Source: a bacterium (GTDB taxonomy: Bacteria > Electryoneota > Electryoneia > Electryoneales > Electryoneaceae). Taken from it: DNA of 19,526 nt. Positions within the stretch are counted from its first letter, which is position 1. Each line of letters begins with the position of its first letter. The position numbers were made by a program, and so were the translations under genes. Below the pieces are notes generated by a model. The model searched no databases. It had not been told where the DNA came from and saw nothing but the letters and a program-made list of their open reading frames with translations. The stretch lies in the NCBI GenBank assembly GCA_014729955.1, contig WJJA01000094.1, forward strand, positions 1 to 19,526. Reading direction: 5' to 3'. Positions 15,841 to 19,526 of the stretch are shown in pieces.

Positions 15841-17345
15841 GGCGAATCTCCCGGATGTAAGAGTTTGCGCAGGGCTTCTTTTTCTTTGGTATCAACATCC
15901 AGTTGTTCAAGTCCGGATTGTCGCTTTTTGCTCTCGATCATACTCTCTTCTTTCTCTATCATATCGGGAAGCATTATTACAAGGGCGGTCAAGAACCAGA
16001 ACGGCTCCATAATGCGTACGATAATAAATGTGTTGGCGCCGATTCCATGGGTTAACAATCCCCAGAAGCCCGCATAATAACCGATTGCCATGCCGAACCA
16101 TTTTGCGTGACGTTGCCTGTCGAGCCTTTGAATGGAATGAAGGCTCACCTGCCCGATGCGGAAGAGAAGGTAAAGGAAGAGGGTCAATCCGAGCGCGCCC
16201 GCTTCCGCCAGGATGCGAAAGTATTGTGCGTCCTTGAAGCCGGCCCCGGTGACACCCCATCCGAAAACCGGCCGTTCCGTCCACTGCTCGATTGTGCTGG
16301 ACCATGACGTAATTCGTGCCGAGGTCGAAGGATCCAATGTCGTGTCTCCGACCATGACAACGTCTTCCCGTGTTGCCCAACTGTCGGTGAAGGTGTATTC
16401 AAATCGCTCATACACGGAATCGGGCAAGACCAGCGGGAGTATGACCAGCACCGGCAATCCGATCCGCAACAGGAAACCGCGCCGCGGCGTCATCAGGAAC
16501 ACGACAAACAGCACCGGTATCAGGGAAATCCAGGAGGAGCGGGACAGCGTATAGAGAAACGGCACACTCATGAACAGCAGCAGCCCTCCCCAGGACACCA
16601 GGGGTTTCAGGCTTTTCGCCTGCGACATGATCCCCAGGCTGATCGCCATCATCAGTACGAGGTAACCGCCCAGCGTATTCGCTTCACCCGCCTCACCCTC
16701 AAAGGGGGCGGAAACACGCTGTCCCTGGGGAATCTGCGTCATTGCATACGCTGATACGATGATCGCGGTCAGCATGATCAGCCGGAAGTACCGCCGCAAT
16801 GCATTCATGTCGTTCACATAGGAATTCACCATGAAATAGATTAGAAAATATTGAAAATACTTGATATTATAAAGAATCCCGATCGCCGGACGGACATTGC
16901 CGGCAAAGATGCCGAGGATCGTGGAAAACAAGCCGGCCAACCAATAATAGAAGATCGCCTGGTTCAAGGGGGTCCGGACAAATACCCCCAGATCTTTGTT
17001 AACCGCCGTCCGCGCAAGCCATGAGATCGTGATAATGGCCAGAATCAGGTCTTCCAGGCGTATGACGACATTGCGCTGAGACATTTGCCCCACGCCGCCG
17101 GCGCTGCCGAACGTGAATTCCGGGGAAAGCAGCATGGAGAGAATCAGAACGGAAAGGGCGAAGTCCGTGCTGGTAAAGGAGAGCAGAAAAAGTGCAATTC
17201 CCCCGGCGACCATGAAAGCCAGCTTTTCATCGGCACCCACGCTCATCGCCACAAGGAAGGAAAACAGAAGCACCACCACACCGGCGATGATCGTATTGCG
17301 AACACGTTGGGCGGGATCAAACAGGCTGAGGGTCCGTGTCGGCAC
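15837..17345 (-). CDS. O-antigen ligase/polymerase-like polytopic membrane protein (Wzy/WaaL family)
   Basis: A 502-residue inner-membrane protein with roughly a dozen hydrophobic helices between residues 18 and 455. The Wzy_C/O-antigen ligase signature is visible in the middle: LSRSSWISL, a polar periplasmic loop, then SSTIEQWTERPVFGWGVTGAGFKDAQYFRILAEAGALGLTLFLYLL. Such proteins either polymerise undecaprenyl-linked repeats (Wzy) or ligate the glycan to lipid A or protein (WaaL/PglL), and the two roles cannot be separated by sequence. The C-terminal 45 residues are charged and probably cytoplasmic (KEESMIESKKRQ...). The GTG start is 11 bases after the BY-kinase stop with an AGGGA Shine-Dalgarno. 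The pairing with a Wzz/BY-kinase slightly favours a Wzy-dependent polymerase. Confidence 0.85.
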   Translation of the reverse strand: MPTRTLSLFDPAQRVRNTIIAGVVVLLFSFLVAMSVGADEKLAFMVAGGIALFLLSFTSTDFALSVLILSMLLSPEFTFGSAGGVGQMSQRNVVIRLEDLILAIITISWLARTAVNKDLGVFVRTPLNQAIFYYWLAGLFSTILGIFAGNVRPAIGILYNIKYFQYFLIYFMVNSYVNDMNALRRYFRLIMLTAIIVSAYAMTQIPQGQRVSAPFEGEAGEANTLGGYLVLMMAISLGIMSQAKSLKPLVSWGGLLLFMSVPFLYTLSRSSWISLIPVLFVVFLMTPRRGFLLRIGLPVLVILPLVLPDSVYERFEYTFTDSWATREDVVMVGDTTLDPSTSARITSWSSTIEQWTERPVFGWGVTGAGFKDAQYFRILAEAGALGLTLFLYLLFRIGQVSLHSIQRLDRQRHAKWFGMAIGYYAGFWGLLTHGIGANTFIIVRIMEPFWFLTALVIMLPDMIEKEESMIESKKRQSGLEQLDVDTKEKEALRKLLHPGDSP

Positions 17346-17356
17346 TGTAATCGTCC

Positions 17357-19526
17357 CTATTTCCCGCCGAATCCCGGCAGCCTTTTTACCATGCGGCGAA
17401 TCGGTCCACCGCCTTTCCCGCTCTCTTCGCCGACCAGATCATCCTCGCGCCGTTTTCCTTCACCGTAATATCGTCCGTAATAGTATTGCGAATCCGCACC
17501 GCCGACAATTTCCGACTTCAGATCGTTCAGGACCACGCCCAGCACATTGCCGCCCACGGCTTCGATCTGGACCTTCGCTCGTCGCAACGCGGCACGGGGT
17601 ACCTTACCGGAACGGTACGCCAGCAGGACGGCATCCGCACGGTTGGCAAGAATCGCAGCGTCGGTGACCGGCAGAATCGGCGGGGCATCGACCAGCACGA
17701 TATCGTATTCTTCGCGGGCTTCTTCCAGGAACGCCTTCATCTGGGTGGAGCCGAGCATTTCCGACGGGTTCGGCGGGACACGCCCGCTGGTCACAATGTG
17801 CAAATTGTCGATCCCCGGGGTCATCAGGGTGGTGTCCATTCCGAGGTCGCCCATGATGATATCGTTGAAATCTTTGATCGATTCACGCCATTGCATGGAG
17901 CCGAGGACAATATCCGTCACTCCGGGGCTCTGTTCGATTCCGAATACACGGTAGATCGTCGGTCGACGCAGGTTGCAGCCGACCAGCAAAACTTTCTTTC
18001 CATCCTGTGCCAGCGAAATCGAAAGGTTCACGAGAGTCGTGGTTTTACCTTCCTGCAGGGCGGCACTGGTTGCAACGATGGTCTTGATATTACGTGACAT
18101 CAAGCGAAACTGCAAAGTGGTGCGTAAGGTGCGGAAGGCTTCCGCAACGGGATCCTTGGGGGCAAAATGGGTAATCAGGCGTGCGGATGCCTCCAGATTT
18201 GGATTGCTTTCCCATTGCGGGAACCGTTCCAGCAGATCCTCCACCAGGTCTTCCAGTTCCATGTGAGGAATGACACCGAGCACCGGAACCTGCAGATAGT
18301 CTTCTACATCTTCAATCGTCCCGATGGAGGTGTCAAACGTTTCAAATAGAAACGCCAGGATTACGCCGAGAAAAAAGCCGATCACCACGCCGACACTCAC
18401 CGTGCGAAACATGTCGATATTGATCGGTGTCATGTTCAGCATCGCGGGTCGAACGACTGTGACCTCATCCTCCTGGTCGGCTTCACGTATGAGCGCTTCC
18501 TGGTACTTTTCGTTCAGTTGTTCATACTGTTGTGTGCGTAAATTCACCTCGCGTGTCAGTTCGGAAAACACACGCATGCCGGCCGGCACATTCTTCAGTA
18601 CCGTTTGCAGACTGTCGATGACAGTGACGAGGCGTTGACGTTTGGATTGGAGCAGATCCAGGTTGGACCGGATTTCCCTCTCCATGACCCCCAGCAATTC
18701 ATTGATCTGGTCCTGCACCTCCCGTATCTCCGGGTAACCCGGATTATAGTACTTTTCCAGTTCCCGCATTCGCAGTTCCAGCTGCATTAACTGTCCGCTC
18801 ATGCTGGAGTAGACAATAGCTTTTCCCGTTTCCGTATTCACCCAATCCAGCCCGGATGTAAACCGGTTCAGGGTGTCTTCGAATGTTGGCGTGCCTTGGG
18901 CTGCCCCGGAGTCCATCCGTTTGAGCCAATCGCGAGTTCTCTCATTTTCCGGCTTGGAAAGCGACTGTTCCATCCGCCGGCGAAGCTGCGCATACTGCAC
19001 TTCGAGATCATCGATCTGGTAGTCGACACCACGCAGTTCGGACTTCAAATCGTTCAAACGTGTAAGCTCGTCGCTCACATTATCCTGAAGCAGGGGCGCG
19101 GAGTTTGAGCGGCGAAACTGTTCCAGGTCGCGCTCGGCTTCTGTCAGTAGCGAACGGGCACGATTCAACTGCCGTTCGATAAATTCCCGTGTATCACGAT
19201 CCTGCCGTGATTTTCGCTGCTCGTGAACGACAGCGAACACTTCAGCGGTGTGCTGCGCAATTGCCCTGGCTTCCCGTGGATCGTCGGACACCACGTCAAT
19301 ATTGATAATGTTTGTTCGTCCTGAACGGCTGGTTGAAATCTTCCCCAGCATCGAGTTCACCAGTCCCGACAGGCGAGCATCCGACTGCACCTCTTCGCTG
19401 GTGACGGCATTGTCAATGCGTCCCATCCGGCGAGCGACCTCTTCCATGATCGGGAAGCTTTTGATCAGCTCCTCGGCCGTCTCGATATTGTCCCATCGGG
19501 AATAGGTCAATCGTTCGACCAGAAGC
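17357..19526 (-). CDS. Polysaccharide chain-length determinant/BY-kinase fusion (Wzc-like), 5' end outside window
   Basis: A Wzz-type co-polymerase fused to a bacterial tyrosine kinase, which controls polysaccharide polymerisation and export. The frame is open to the window edge (reading LLVERLTYSRWDN), so the N-terminus and first membrane helix are missing. Visible in order are a Wzz-like segment, long periplasmic coiled coils, a second membrane helix (FRTVSVGVVIGFFLGVILAF) and the kinase domain. Walker A is EGKTTT (Lys codon at 18044-18046) and Walker B is VLVDAPP. A C-terminal tyrosine cluster, YYYGRYYG, is the usual autophosphorylation tail. Walker A' reads VLLVGCNLRRP, where the family consensus is LLIDxDxR, so both expected aspartates are replaced (G at 17978-17980, N at 17972-17974). 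Kinase activity is therefore uncertain. It is the most upstream visible gene of the minus-strand operon. Confidence 0.9.
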   Translation of the reverse strand, partial: LLVERLTYSRWDNIETAEELIKSFPIMEEVARRMGRIDNAVTSEEVQSDARLSGLVNSMLGKISTSRSGRTNIINIDVVSDDPREARAIAQHTAEVFAVVHEQRKSRQDRDTREFIERQLNRARSLLTEAERDLEQFRRSNSAPLLQDNVSDELTRLNDLKSELRGVDYQIDDLEVQYAQLRRRMEQSLSKPENERTRDWLKRMDSGAAQGTPTFEDTLNRFTSGLDWVNTETGKAIVYSSMSGQLMQLELRMRELEKYYNPGYPEIREVQDQINELLGVMEREIRSNLDLLQSKRQRLVTVIDSLQTVLKNVPAGMRVFSELTREVNLRTQQYEQLNEKYQEALIREADQEDEVTVVRPAMLNMTPINIDMFRTVSVGVVIGFFLGVILAFLFETFDTSIGTIEDVEDYLQVPVLGVIPHMELEDLVEDLLERFPQWESNPNLEASARLITHFAPKDPVAEAFRTLRTTLQFRLMSRNIKTIVATSAALQEGKTTTLVNLSISLAQDGKKVLLVGCNLRRPTIYRVFGIEQSPGVTDIVLGSMQWRESIKDFNDIIMGDLGMDTTLMTPGIDNLHIVTSGRVPPNPSEMLGSTQMKAFLEEAREEYDIVLVDAPPILPVTDAAILANRADAVLLAYRSGKVPRAALRRAKVQIEAVGGNVLGVVLNDLKSEIVGGADSQYYYGRYYGEGKRREDDLVGEESGKGGGPIRRMVKRLPGFGGK

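Overview
The window reads as chromosomal DNA from a Gram-negative bacterium, moderately G+C-rich by eye. Three things point to a Gram-negative envelope. YidC is the long form with a periplasmic domain. A GT9 heptosyltransferase-type enzyme and an MsbA-type exporter are present. There is also a Wzz/BY-kinase chain-length protein. The L34 protein and the style of the polysaccharide proteins recall FCB-type or related uncultivated phyla, but that placement is an impression, not a measurement.

Layout. Positions 262-6857 (+) hold a tightly packed surface-polysaccharide/LPS operon: a polyprenyl-phosphate sugar transferase, an MsbA-like ABC exporter, two GT4 glycosyltransferases and a GT9 glycosyltransferase. 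From the ABC exporter onward the junctions overlap by one to four bases. Positions 6814-7383 (-) hold an unrecognised protein with a signal peptide; its 3' end overlaps the GT9 gene antisense. Positions 7384-7646 are the divergent promoter region. Positions 7647-14772 (+) are the classic origin-proximal housekeeping block rpmH-rnpA-yidD-yidC-mnmE-mnmG-rsmG, covering L34, RNase P protein, membrane insertion, tRNA wobble-uridine modification and 16S rRNA m7G methylation. Positions 14791-19526 (-) form a second envelope operon transcribed toward rsmG: a Wzz/BY-kinase (cut by the window edge), an O-antigen ligase/polymerase-like membrane protein, a zinc-ribbon SAM methyltransferase and a 62-residue single-pass membrane protein.

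The most notable points are these. (1) Two parS-type palindromes, one perfect and one with a single change, lie 40 bp apart in the 200-bp mnmE-mnmG spacer with a hairpin between them. This makes the spot a likely ParB-loading centromere although no parAB or dnaA lies nearby. (2) rnpA, normally essential, is split by a -1 frame change exactly at a run of nine T, which is either a homopolymer error or genuine slippage. (3) RsmG has an extra N-terminal segment of about 100 very basic, low-complexity residues. (4) The BY-kinase lacks both Walker A' aspartates. (5) The housekeeping block is embedded between two polysaccharide operons. No rRNA, tRNA, insertion sequence or CRISPR array was seen.
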